Below are positions 43,875 through 51,959 of a stretch of DNA of 64,000 nucleotides, in pieces (positions within the stretch are counted from its first letter, which is position 1; each line of letters starts with the position of its first letter). The notes beneath the pieces are model-generated. The model had not been told where the DNA came from, did not search any database, and was given only the letters and a program-made list of their open reading frames with translations. The stretch comes from JADJSS01 sp046329815. GTDB lineage: Bacteria; Bacteroidota; Bacteroidia; Chitinophagales; JADIYW01. A program made the translations under genes and the position numbers. The stretch is from contig JAXLTY010000001.1 of the NCBI GenBank assembly GCA_046329815.1, forward strand, positions 806,001 to 870,000, written 5' to 3'.

Positions 43875-43900
43875 GGGCGCGCCGAAGGCGCGCCCTTTTT
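43875..43900 (+). terminator. GC-rich intrinsic terminator
   Basis: GGGCGCGCC at 43875-43883 pairs exactly with GGCGCGCCC at 43887-43895 around GAA, followed by T5. The most GC-rich hairpin in the window. Confidence 0.95.
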
Positions 43901-43920
43901 ATTTCATCATAGAAAGAGAA

Positions 43921-45063
43921 TTATTTTCGATCCCAGGTTTCAATAAAATTAACCAGCACATTTTTCATGGCTACCAAAGCATCTGCTTCTATATATTCAA
44001 TTTTATCCAAACGCGTGTGATAACACGGATCCAGTTTTTCCGATTGCATACCGATCACACAAACAGCTGGCAAACCTGCAATATGAAACGCTGCCGCATC
44101 AGTAGCACCGACACCTATCGGTAATTTTTTGTAATTGGTATTTGTTGCATTAAACGCATTTTCTACTAACTGCACATACTTTTTATCATAATTGACCAAC
44201 ACATTGATTTCAGAAGTAACCACAGTCAGGTGTTCTTTTTCTTTAATCGTATCTAAATTAAATAAGAATGCATTTTCCTGTAACAATTGCTGTTTATGTG
44301 CTGTCGCATAGGCAGTTGAGCCACGCAAAGCGGCTTCTTCTGATCCAAAACTGATCAGACGAAGGCGTGTATGTTGCAATTTATTTTGCGAGAAAACTTT
44401 CGCCATTTCAACAGCCATAGCCACACCTGTTAAATTGTCCTGCGCGCCATCAACTACAATATCACCATGCATATCATAGAACACAATAAGTATTGGTGTA
44501 ATCACAGCAAACAACCACCATATATAAGAAAACCATGCTGATGAAATGAACAAAGACAACAACGCATAAACGCCAAGCAGCGTAATTTGAAAACCTGCTA
44601 TAACTGATAACACAGCGCCTGTTTGCTTTAATCGATACCACCATTTAAATTCTTTTACACTATCAATATGGCCGGCAACTATGATCGTTGATGTTGCTTT
44701 TTCAGTTGGTTCAATGTCGCCAATCACATTCCACGATGCTTTTTTCTGAAATAAAAAATCAAGCCAATGACGATACGTTACGAAATGTCCAAGAAAAAAA
44801 ACGCTGTTCAACATACCAACGATTGCAGCAAGCGTAACATTTATTCGTAATAAAAAGAGTACAACGATATATGCTATGCAAAATAGTTTCAGCGATTGAA
44901 AATGTGCTTCTAATGGCGATTGAAATTCTTCGACATCTACTTTATCACAATATTTTTTTAAAATATCTGCTGTATAATATTGCGCTTTCTTTTCCTGTTC
45001 GCTGCCAAAATAACGACCACCAAAACGAGCAATAATGTCCTGAATAAATTCTATCATATACAT
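43921..45063 (-). CDS. Membrane-embedded M28-family aminopeptidase
   Basis: A 380-residue zinc peptidase of family M28 with two or more membrane segments inserted around residues 58-100 and 145-190, unlike soluble members. The zinc and catalytic residues are visible: GHIDSV (His, Asp) near 130, AQDNLTGV (bridging Asp) near 207, SFGSEEAALRGS (catalytic and ligand Glu) near 235, NLDTI (Asp) near 268 and CYHTRLDK (His) near 345. The active site probably faces the periplasm. It begins 9 bp after the stop of the beta-lactamase-family gene on the same strand, so an operon is likely. Confidence 0.88.
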   Translation of the reverse strand: MYMIEFIQDIIARFGGRYFGSEQEKKAQYYTADILKKYCDKVDVEEFQSPLEAHFQSLKLFCIAYIVVLFLLRINVTLAAIVGMLNSVFFLGHFVTYRHWLDFLFQKKASWNVIGDIEPTEKATSTIIVAGHIDSVKEFKWWYRLKQTGAVLSVIAGFQITLLGVYALLSLFISSAWFSYIWWLFAVITPILIVFYDMHGDIVVDGAQDNLTGVAMAVEMAKVFSQNKLQHTRLRLISFGSEEAALRGSTAYATAHKQQLLQENAFLFNLDTIKEKEHLTVVTSEINVLVNYDKKYVQLVENAFNATNTNYKKLPIGVGATDAAAFHIAGLPAVCVIGMQSEKLDPCYHTRLDKIEYIEADALVAMKNVLVNFIETWDRK

Positions 45064-45072
45064 TATTTAGGT

Positions 45073-46320
45073 TTAGATCTTCTCCAGCAGCGTTTCTTTT
45101 CTAAGCTCCAATTGCTTTTTTTCAATTTGCATTACACAATCATAAACTGCGTTGCGCAATGCAAATTCTCTTGGATCGTTGGCGATATGCGTGCCCATTT
45201 TATTCATTACATAACCAAAAGCTATTTGTTTTTCAGGATCGGCAAAACCACCGGAACCACCTGCGCCGAAAGTGCCGTAGCTTCTATAGTTTACACCAAA
45301 ATTCTGGAATTCAGATGGTTTGGCAAAACCTAATGAAAATGGAATATTTACATGCAACACCAAATCTTTTTTTCCCAATTTTGGTGCAATTGGTGCTGCT
45401 TCTATTTGTTGTAACGTTTCTTTACGAATACCTAAATTTTTGCCACCTGTTACAAACTCATTATAAATTTGTGCAACTGATCGTGCGTTGCCAAAGCCAT
45501 GTGCAGAGCCATTCGGAATCTCAATGTATTTCCTGTTGTTAAAATTATTCAGATTCAGCGCATGCGGTGGATTCAAGAGCGATTTATAAAAATAAGAGAA
45601 CGGATTCAGCATACCTTTCAAAATACTGCCAATATCTGTATGTCCTTTTTCTCTAAACGCTTCTTGCGGTAAAAATGGAATTAATTGTGCAACGCGATGC
45701 TGCGGAATATCTTTCGGTAAACCAATGTGAAAATCTATGTCCAGTGCATCAGCGATTTCACTTTTAAAAAATTTATGCAATGGTTTTCTTAACGGATCAA
45801 CGCGTTTGCAAATCTCATTTTGATACATTGCAATTGTCCAGGCGTGATAACCTTGCTTGTCGCCTGGTGTCCAAAATGGTTTTTGTTTTGCTAAACAATT
45901 CGACATTGCATTTTCATCAATCAATACATCATACGTTAATTTCTTGTCATTAGTAAACAAGCCCGCCTGATGCGCCAGCAACTGACGAACAGTTATATCT
46001 TGTTTTCCATTAAAAGCAAATTCCGGCCAATAGGAAGCTACTTTTTCATCATAATCGATCAAACCTTTGGAATGCAGCAAAGCAAATGCTAATGATGAAA
46101 CACCTTTAGTGGTTGAAAACACAATACTCAATGTATCTTCTTCCCAATATTGTTTCTTTGCTTTATCACGAAAGCCGCCGTACAAGTCAACCACTTTCTT
46201 GCCTTTATAATAGATGCAGCAAGATGCGCCGACTTCATTTCTTTTTTCAAAATTCTCTTCAAAAGTGGCTTTTACTTTTTCAAAGCCTTCTTTCGCATAA
46301 CCGGAAATAGGTACTTGCAT
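45073..46320 (-). CDS. Beta-lactamase family serine hydrolase (EstB-like)
   Basis: A 415-residue member of the class C beta-lactamase / PBP-like hydrolase group. The nucleophile motif S-x-x-K is in VFSTTKGVSSLAFALL near residues 68-84; the Tyr of the second motif is probably in GDKQGYHAWTIAMYQ near 146-160; GTFGAGGSGGFADPE near 364-378 corresponds to the K/H-x-G region. No signal peptide is visible. Such EstB-like proteins are mostly esterases or amidases rather than true resistance enzymes. It is followed 9 bp later by the M28 peptidase gene. Confidence 0.86.
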   Translation of the reverse strand: MQVPISGYAKEGFEKVKATFEENFEKRNEVGASCCIYYKGKKVVDLYGGFRDKAKKQYWEEDTLSIVFSTTKGVSSLAFALLHSKGLIDYDEKVASYWPEFAFNGKQDITVRQLLAHQAGLFTNDKKLTYDVLIDENAMSNCLAKQKPFWTPGDKQGYHAWTIAMYQNEICKRVDPLRKPLHKFFKSEIADALDIDFHIGLPKDIPQHRVAQLIPFLPQEAFREKGHTDIGSILKGMLNPFSYFYKSLLNPPHALNLNNFNNRKYIEIPNGSAHGFGNARSVAQIYNEFVTGGKNLGIRKETLQQIEAAPIAPKLGKKDLVLHVNIPFSLGFAKPSEFQNFGVNYRSYGTFGAGGSGGFADPEKQIAFGYVMNKMGTHIANDPREFALRNAVYDCVMQIEKKQLELRKETLLEKI

Positions 46321-46435
46321 GTTGTTTTTTTTGAACTCAAAAGATACACTTTTATTTGAACTTTTAATAAAATGGTAATCAAAATTAAAAATTGCTGACG
46401 TGTAATTTATATAACTTGTTAATTCAAATTAAAAA

Positions 46436-47809
46436 ATGGCACTAACATTATTTGACAAAATATGGGACGCACATGTAGTGCAGGCAATAGAAAACGGACC
46501 GCAGGTTATTTACATTGACAAACATTTCATTCACGAAGTAACGACACCACAGGCGTTTGCAGGTTTAAGTAAACGCGGTATCGGTGTTTTTCGCACACAA
46601 AATACAGTAGCAACAGCAGATCATAATGTGCCGACCAAAGACCAAAATTTGCCGATTCGTGAAGCATTATCGCGCCATCAGGTTGATACATTGATTGAGA
46701 ACTGTAATAAACATGGCATTGAATTATATGGTTTAGGTCATCCGTTCCAAGGCATCGTACATGTCATTGGTCCGGAATTAGGTATCACGCAGCCAGGCAT
46801 GACAATCGTTTGCGGCGATTCACACACATCAACACACGGCGCGTTCGGTGCTATTGCATTTGGCATCGGTACTTCTGAAGTAGAACAGGTTTTAGCAACT
46901 CAATGCATCTTGCAAACTAAACCAAAAAAAATGCGCATCAATGTGGATGGTGTTCTGGGAAAAGGTGTAACTTCAAAAGATATTATTTTATACATTATTT
47001 CTAAAATTTCTACCAGTGGCGGTACCGGTTATTTTGTTGAGTATGCAGGCAGTGCAATACAAAATTTAAGCATGGACGCGCGTATGACGATCTGCAACAT
47101 GAGTATAGAAATGGGTGCGCGCGGTGGCATCATTGCGCCTGATGAAATTACGTTTGCTTATTTAAAAGACAGGAAATTTTCACCGCAAAATTACGATGAA
47201 GCAGTTGAAAGATGGAAGCAATTAAGAACAGATGATGATGCGATTTTTGATATGGAGTATCATTTTGAAGCAACGGACATTGAACCGATGATTACCTACG
47301 GAACGAATCCTGCAATGGGCATTAAAATTACAGATACAATTCCTGACAACAACGATGCCGGTTTACAGAAAGCATTGCAGTACATGGATTTTGAAAAAGG
47401 AAAATCTTTAATCGGAAAAAAAATTGATTATGTTTTCTTAGGAAGTTGCACCAACTCACGCATGGAAGATTTGCGTTTGTTTTGTTCATTAATAAACGGA
47501 AAACAAAAAGCTAATAATGTAACCGTTTGGATTGTACCAGGCAGCAAACAAGTAGAAAAACAAGCTATTGCAGAAGGATTAGATGTTATTTTAAAAAATG
47601 CCGGTATGGAATTGCGCGAGCCAGGTTGCTCTGCCTGTTTAGGTATGAATGAAGATAAAATTCCGGCAGGCAAATATTGTATTTCCACATCAAATAGAAA
47701 TTTTGAAGGACGACAAGGACAAGGCGCACGAACATTACTGGCAAGTCCGTTGATGGCTGCTGCTGCTGCTATTACCGGAAAAATTACAGATGTGAGAGAA
47801 TTGATTTAG
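46436..47809 (+). CDS. leuC: 3-isopropylmalate dehydratase large subunit
   Basis: Aconitase-family enzyme that with LeuD isomerises 2- to 3-isopropylmalate in leucine synthesis. It has 457 residues. Fe-S cluster cysteines are in FLGSCTNSR near 336-344 and in GCSACLGMN near 399-407. Also visible are VCGDSHTSTHGAFGA near 129-143 and GRQGQGARTLLASP near 425-438. Cytoplasmic. leuD follows after 84 bp containing a CACAGAG-type hairpin; leuA and leuB are not in this window. Confidence 0.97.
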   Translation: MALTLFDKIWDAHVVQAIENGPQVIYIDKHFIHEVTTPQAFAGLSKRGIGVFRTQNTVATADHNVPTKDQNLPIREALSRHQVDTLIENCNKHGIELYGLGHPFQGIVHVIGPELGITQPGMTIVCGDSHTSTHGAFGAIAFGIGTSEVEQVLATQCILQTKPKKMRINVDGVLGKGVTSKDIILYIISKISTSGGTGYFVEYAGSAIQNLSMDARMTICNMSIEMGARGGIIAPDEITFAYLKDRKFSPQNYDEAVERWKQLRTDDDAIFDMEYHFEATDIEPMITYGTNPAMGIKITDTIPDNNDAGLQKALQYMDFEKGKSLIGKKIDYVFLGSCTNSRMEDLRLFCSLINGKQKANNVTVWIVPGSKQVEKQAIAEGLDVILKNAGMELREPGCSACLGMNEDKIPAGKYCISTSNRNFEGRQGQGARTLLASPLMAAAAAITGKITDVRELI

Positions 47810-47812
47810 TTA

Positions 47813-47876
47813 TATCACAGAGTTACACTGAGTTTTCACAAAGCTCTCCGTGCTTTCTCTGTGCAACTCTGTGATA
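47813..47876. repeat. CACAGAG-type hairpin element between leuC and leuD
   Basis: TATCACAGAGTT at 47813-47824 and its exact complement AACTCTGTGATA at 47865-47876 enclose a partly paired centre with further CACTGAG/CTCTGTG words. Elements of this CACAGAG...CTCTGTG kind are scattered in many environmental genomes (recollection). It has no T-run, so it may modulate the leuC:leuD ratio by mRNA processing rather than terminate. Confidence 0.65.
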
Positions 47877-47893
47877 CATTATAATATACAAGA

Positions 47894-48478
47894 ATGAAAA
47901 AATTTACAACTATACAATCAACAGCCGTTCCATTAAACATGGAAGACGTGGACACCGACCAGATCATTCCTGCGCGTTTTTTAAAATCTACCACGCGCGA
48001 AGGTTTTGGTGATAATTTGTTTCGCGACTGGCGATATAATGCAGACAATACCATAAAAGAAGATTTTGTATTAAACAATCCAACTTACAATGGAAAGATT
48101 CTAGTAGTTGGTAAAAACTTTGGCTGTGGTTCTTCGCGCGAGCATGCAGCTTGGGCAATTCACGATTATGGTTTCAAGGTAGTGGTGTCTTCTTTCTTTG
48201 CAGATATTTTTAAAAATAATGCTTTAAATAATGGCTTGCTACCTGTGGTGGTTTCGCCTGATTTTTTACAACAAATATTTTCAGAAATAGAAAAAGATCC
48301 AACAACAGAAATTAAAGTGGACTTAGAAAAACAAGAAATAGAAATCGCTTCAACACAGGAAAAAGAAAACTTCGACATCAATCCATATAAAAAAACATGT
48401 CTGCTGAATGGTTACGACGACATTGATTATTTGCTAAGTTTGAAAGACAAGATCGAAACATTTGAAAAAAGCCATTAG
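47894..48478 (+). CDS. leuD: 3-isopropylmalate dehydratase small subunit
   Basis: A 194-residue swivel subunit that pairs with LeuC. The N-terminus has TAVPLNMEDVDTDQIIPARFLK near 11-32 (family motif DTDQIIPARFLK), followed by GKNFGCGSSREHAAWAI near 75-91, which holds the substrate-binding loop. Cytoplasmic. It is downstream of leuC, with the hairpin element between them, and probably co-transcribed. lpxH begins 27 bp after its stop. Confidence 0.97.
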   Translation: MKKFTTIQSTAVPLNMEDVDTDQIIPARFLKSTTREGFGDNLFRDWRYNADNTIKEDFVLNNPTYNGKILVVGKNFGCGSSREHAAWAIHDYGFKVVVSSFFADIFKNNALNNGLLPVVVSPDFLQQIFSEIEKDPTTEIKVDLEKQEIEIASTQEKENFDINPYKKTCLLNGYDDIDYLLSLKDKIETFEKSH

Positions 48479-48505
48479 TCAATTGTTTTTTCTATTTTTA
48501 CATGG

Positions 48506-49273
48506 ATGTTATTTGAATTAAATCTTCCATCGAGCAAAAAACTGTATTTCCTTTCCGACCTACATCTCGGCGCGCCTGATCATGCAAAAAGTCTGGAGCG
48601 CGAATATAAATTGATTTGTTTTTTAGAATCGATTGAACACGATGCTCAAGCCGTTTTTTTAGTAGGTGATATTTTCGATTTTTGGTTCGAATACAATCAC
48701 GTTGTTCCAAAATATTTCATTCGTTTTTTGTCGAAATTAATTCAACTCAAAGACAAAGGAATTGACATTTATATTTTCACAGGCAATCACGATCTTTGGA
48801 TGAACGATTATCTAATCAATGAAGTTGGTGCGCAGGTTTTTCACGAAAAAATAGAACTGCAATGCAATAATAAAAACATATTAATTGCACACGGCGACGG
48901 ACTCGGTCCTGGTGATGCGAAATATAAATTACTGAAAAAGATTTTTACAAATCCGATTTGCCAATGGCTGTTTCGCTGGCTGCATCCTGATATTGGTATA
49001 AAAATTGCACAATGGTGGTCGAGGCATTCTTTTACCAATCCAGCTATTGAAGTGTTTCATGGTGAAGACAAAGAATGGCTGATCCAATATTGCAAAAAGA
49101 AGCTGACAGAAAAGCACTACGATTATTTTATCATGGGTCATCGTCATTTGCCGATGGAAATTGATTTAAATGAAAAAAGTGTGTATATTAACTTGGGCGA
49201 CTGGATCGTAAATTGTAATTATGCTGAATTTGACGGTCATAAAATGAATTTAAAAAAGTTTGATGAAAAATAG
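48506..49273 (+). CDS. lpxH: UDP-2,3-diacylglucosamine diphosphatase-like metallophosphoesterase
   Basis: A 255-residue calcineurin-like phosphoesterase. The metal-binding motifs are complete: FLSDLHLGAPDH near 16-27, VGDIFDFWFEY near 53-63, FTGNHDLWMNDY near 91-102, IAHGDGLGPGD near 131-141 and MGHRHLPMEI near 211-220. This order and the HGDGLGPGDAKYK segment fit LpxH/LpxH2, which removes UMP from UDP-diacylglucosamine in lipid A synthesis at the inner membrane. Its stop codon TAG (49271-49273) is the first three bases of a heptamer repeat tract, and the next frame starts inside its end. Confidence 0.87.
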   Translation: MLFELNLPSSKKLYFLSDLHLGAPDHAKSLEREYKLICFLESIEHDAQAVFLVGDIFDFWFEYNHVVPKYFIRFLSKLIQLKDKGIDIYIFTGNHDLWMNDYLINEVGAQVFHEKIELQCNNKNILIAHGDGLGPGDAKYKLLKKIFTNPICQWLFRWLHPDIGIKIAQWWSRHSFTNPAIEVFHGEDKEWLIQYCKKKLTEKHYDYFIMGHRHLPMEIDLNEKSVYINLGDWIVNCNYAEFDGHKMNLKKFDEK

Positions 49274-50096
49274 TCAATGGTCAATAGTCAATGGTCAATG
49301 GTTTAGAAATTCTAAAATCCATATAACTTATATCTTATTACTAACAACTCATTTATCTTTCTCAAAAATTCCGGAATTCGTTACTACAATTAAAGAGAAG
49401 TCGTTGCATGTTTTTATCAATACAAACGATGAGATTTTTCTGACACAAAAAGGAATGATCAAAAAATATAACAATGCAGGCGTTTTGCAGCAAACCTACG
49501 GCAATAAATTTATCGATGAAGAAACGCAAATGATCAATATGAATGGCTTTCGCGTGCTGTTATTTTCGCCAAATTTTGGAAAAATCATCCAACTGGATAA
49601 TCGCCTGAATGAAATCGATGTGATCAATGTTTTTGATTTCTCTAACCTGAATGTTACGTGCGTTGGCAATTCCTACAACAACGAATATCTATGGCTTTGG
49701 GACGCTGCAACACAGAAACTGGAAAAACTCGATAAAACTAAAAAGATCGTTTTTGAAAGCAATTCTATTTCTGCTTTATTAGGTAAAACTATTAATCCTA
49801 AATACATACAGGAACAAGGTATTTTGCTTTATATTACCGATGAAAAAAACGGTATTTTTATTTTCGACAACCAAGGAAATTACATCAAAACCATTCCAAT
49901 CTTAGGTGTGAAAAATGTAAAAGTAATTGACGAAAAAATCTACTACACAAAAGATAATTGTGTGTATGCTTATGACAAACTGACTTTCCAGGAAATACGC
50001 TATACAGAAAGTCCGAATTTAAGCAATCAGCAAATTGGAACTGCAAGGATTTGCGGAATTAACGCAGACGGCTTTGTAGAAATCTGGCAGTTTTAA
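49263..50096 (+). CDS. Hypothetical exported beta-propeller-like protein with repeat-derived N-terminus
   Basis: A 277-residue protein from the ATG at 49263. The first 15 residues (MKNSQWSIVNGQWFR) are encoded by the heptamer tract 49271-49305, overlapping the end of lpxH by 11 bp. A hydrophobic stretch (ITYILLLTTHLSFS) follows and probably is the real signal peptide; no later ATG precedes it, so the true start may be the repeat ATG or a non-ATG codon. The body has repeated strands (LFSPNFGKIIQLDN, DAATQKLEKLDKTKKI, IFDNQGNYIKTI, ITYDKLTFQEIRY-like) as in beta-propellers. The function is unknown. Confidence 0.6.
   Translation: MKNSQWSIVNGQWFRNSKIHITYILLLTTHLSFSKIPEFVTTIKEKSLHVFINTNDEIFLTQKGMIKKYNNAGVLQQTYGNKFIDEETQMINMNGFRVLLFSPNFGKIIQLDNRLNEIDVINVFDFSNLNVTCVGNSYNNEYLWLWDAATQKLEKLDKTKKIVFESNSISALLGKTINPKYIQEQGILLYITDEKNGIFIFDNQGNYIKTIPILGVKNVKVIDEKIYYTKDNCVYAYDKLTFQEIRYTESPNLSNQQIGTARICGINADGFVEIWQF
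49271..49305. repeat. Heptamer tract at the lpxH stop, TAGTCAA type
   Basis: Five units in register: TAGTCAA, TGGTCAA, TAGTCAA again, TGGTCAA again, then TGGTTTA. The first unit provides the lpxH stop codon and the rest encode the N-terminus of the next gene. Confidence 0.75.
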
Positions 50097-50510
50097 TTAT
50101 CTTAACCGATCCATACTTTTTACTAATGCATCATCTGCTTTAATACTCTTATACGCCAGAAAATTAAAAACCAACGTAAAAATCGGCAATATGAATCCAA
50201 CGCCAAAATGAAATGTATCTTTCTGATGATGCATATACGCGCCAAAGCACACAAATGCGAAGAAACCAAGAGATATAATAATATCTAACAATACTAGTAA
50301 TGCCTGATTCTTTCTGTTTTTAAATAAAAAAATAGCAATCAACGCAATTCCTGCAATCGCACCGACAAGACCCTGCAAAATTGGATGCATATTACCTTTC
50401 AACAAAACAATTGTATTTTGATCGAGCACACTGCCGAAAGGAATGAACAAAAATGCAATAGCTGCCAAAGCTGCTAAAAATAAATAAACGGTTTGAATGC
50501 GCTGTATCAT
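50097..50510 (-). CDS. DUF4293 membrane protein
   Basis: A 137-residue protein from the ATG at 50510 (MIQRIQTVYLFLAALA, the typical start of DUF4293). It has four hydrophobic segments, matching this Bacteroidota-restricted integral membrane family of unknown function. The longer frame back to 50567 would add residues encoded by the heptamer tract 50517-50544 and is rejected. Its stop directly adjoins the stop of the propeller-like gene. It diverges from truA across a 117-bp spacer filled with two heptamer tracts. Confidence 0.82.
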   Translation of the reverse strand: MIQRIQTVYLFLAALAAIAFLFIPFGSVLDQNTIVLLKGNMHPILQGLVGAIAGIALIAIFLFKNRKNQALLVLLDIIISLGFFAFVCFGAYMHHQKDTFHFGVGFILPIFTLVFNFLAYKSIKADDALVKSMDRLR

Positions 50511-50516
50511 AAAGAA

Positions 50517-50544
50517 GTTATTAGTTATCTGTAATAAGTTATTC
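50517..50544. repeat. Heptamer tract before the DUF4293 gene, GTTATnn type
   Basis: Four units in register: GTTATTA, GTTATCT, GTAATAA and GTTATTC, beginning 6 bp upstream of the DUF4293 start. It shares the GTAATAA unit with the tract at 118-146. Confidence 0.65.
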
Positions 50545-50594
50545 GCAAAAGTAATAGAAAAAATCAAATCCTACATTAAAATAACTAACTTTAC

Positions 50595-50629
50595 AGATTA
50601 CCTGTAACTTCTAACCTATAACTATTAAT
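50595..50629. repeat. Heptamer tract at the truA start, nnnTAAC type
   Basis: Five units in register: AGATTAC, CTGTAAC, TTCTAAC, then CTATAAC and TATTAAT. The last unit overlaps the truA ATG at 50628. Confidence 0.65.
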
Positions 50630-51359
50630 GCGTTACTTTCTCGAACTTTCTTATAACGGGAAAAACTACTGCGGCTGGCAGCGACAAGACAATTCGGTTT
50701 CTGTGCAGGAAGTTCTGGAAGAAAATTTATCGAAAATTCTAAATACAAAAACTGAAATTTTAGGTTGCGGCAGAACCGATGCAGGCGTGCATGCAAAGCA
50801 GTATTTTGCGCATGTAGATATTGAAAATAATCTGCCTGAAAATTTTCTATATCGCATCAATAATATGCTGCCGAATGACATTGCTATTCAGCAAATTTTT
50901 GACGTAAAACCGGAGCTGCACGCGCGCTTTGATGCAATCAACCGAACCTATAAATATTTTATTCATTACAAAAAAGATCCGTTCATAGAAGAGCAAAGTT
51001 TTTTGTTGTTGAATAAAAAATTAGATCTTGAAAAAATGAATCACTGTCTTCAAAAATTATTCGGCGAACATGATTTTTCTTGCTTTGAAAAAAAAGGCAG
51101 CGACAATAAAACGTCTGTTTGCAAACTCGAAAATGCATTTTTTGAAGAAACTGAAAATGGTTTGGTTTTTACCATTACAGCCAATCGTTTTTTGCGTAAT
51201 ATGGTGCGCAGAATCACAGCCGCTTTTTTAATGCTTGGTATGAACCAATTAACAGAAGAAGAAATTACGCAAGCCGTTTTTGAAAAAAAAGAGCTGCAAG
51301 TCAAGCTCGCTGTTCCTGCAAAAGGTTTATTTTTGTGGAAGATTGAATATGAATTTTGA
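50628..51359 (+). CDS. truA: tRNA pseudouridine synthase A
   Basis: Forms pseudouridine at positions 38-40 in the tRNA anticodon arm. It has 243 residues. The catalytic Asp is in CGRTDAGVHAKQYFA near residues 46-60; the N-terminus YNGKNYCGWQRQDNSVSVQ is typical, and the C-terminal ANRFLRNMVRRITAAFLMLG near 184-203 completes the fold. Cytoplasmic. The start codon overlaps a heptamer tract. A toxin-antitoxin pair begins 31 bp downstream on the same strand. Confidence 0.96.
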   Translation: MRYFLELSYNGKNYCGWQRQDNSVSVQEVLEENLSKILNTKTEILGCGRTDAGVHAKQYFAHVDIENNLPENFLYRINNMLPNDIAIQQIFDVKPELHARFDAINRTYKYFIHYKKDPFIEEQSFLLLNKKLDLEKMNHCLQKLFGEHDFSCFEKKGSDNKTSVCKLENAFFEETENGLVFTITANRFLRNMVRRITAAFLMLGMNQLTEEEITQAVFEKKELQVKLAVPAKGLFLWKIEYEF

Positions 51360-51390
51360 TGTAAAATCAATAAATTTAAAATAAAAAACG

Positions 51391-51621
51391 ATGAGTACTT
51401 TAGAAATAAAAAAGGAAATTGTAGATTATATCGAACATGCTGATAAAAAAACATTGGAAGCGCTTTATACACTTTTAAAACCAGGCATGCATTCTAAAAC
51501 TTTTGAAATTACTGATGAAGAAATAGAAGAGATGGAACAGAATAGAAAAGATTATCTGAATGGTAGAGCAAAAGGTTACACATTGGAAGAAGCAAGAAAA
51601 AAAATAACATCAAAAGCATGA
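51391..51621 (+). CDS. Antitoxin of a ParE/RelE-type module (copy 1)
   Basis: A 76-residue acidic protein, with the order antitoxin then toxin. It has an N-terminal helix (LEIKKEIVDYIEHADKKTLEAL), a middle ITDEEIEEMEQNRKDYLNG and a C-terminal KGYTLEEARKKITSKA that is very similar to the second antitoxin at 63375-63605. It probably neutralises the toxin and represses its own operon (inference from arrangement). The stop overlaps the toxin start by 4 bp (ATGA). Confidence 0.78.
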   Translation: MSTLEIKKEIVDYIEHADKKTLEALYTLLKPGMHSKTFEITDEEIEEMEQNRKDYLNGRAKGYTLEEARKKITSKA

Positions 51622-51911
51622 CTTATCAGTTAATTATTTTAGACTTAGCAACTGATGACGCAAAAAATGCTTTTGAATATTATGAAGACCAACAAACAGG
51701 ATTAGGTTTCAGATTTGAAACAGCATTGGTAAATACATTTGAATACATTCATAAGCATCCTTTACATTTCAAAATCGAAAAAAAGAATTTCCGTCAGGCA
51801 TTAGTAAATGATTTTCCTTATCTGGTAATATATTACATTAGCAAAGAAACGATTTACATACAAAGAGTTTTTCACACGAGTAGAAATCCAAAGAAGAAAT
51901 TTAAGAAATAA
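51618..51911 (+). CDS. RelE/ParE-superfamily toxin (copy 1)
   Basis: A 97-residue basic protein of the RelE/ParE superfamily (ParE-like rather than ribosome-bound RelE by pattern). AKNAFEYYEDQQTGLGFRFE near 16-35 and VNDFPYLVIYYISKETIYIQ near 67-86 are the two family blocks, ending VFHTSRNPKKKFKK. ParE toxins poison DNA gyrase and RelE toxins cleave mRNA; which applies here is unknown. It is paralogous to the toxin at 63079. An MsbA-like transporter follows 48 bp later. Confidence 0.85.
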   Translation: MTYQLIILDLATDDAKNAFEYYEDQQTGLGFRFETALVNTFEYIHKHPLHFKIEKKNFRQALVNDFPYLVIYYISKETIYIQRVFHTSRNPKKKFKK

Positions 51912-51959
51912 CTTACTTTACCTTTTCTAAAATTCAAAATTTCGGAAAAGAATACAAAC

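Noticed and set aside
50511..50567. Longer N-terminus of the DUF4293 protein
   Set aside because: The extra residues are encoded by the heptamer tract; the family starts at MIQRIQ.
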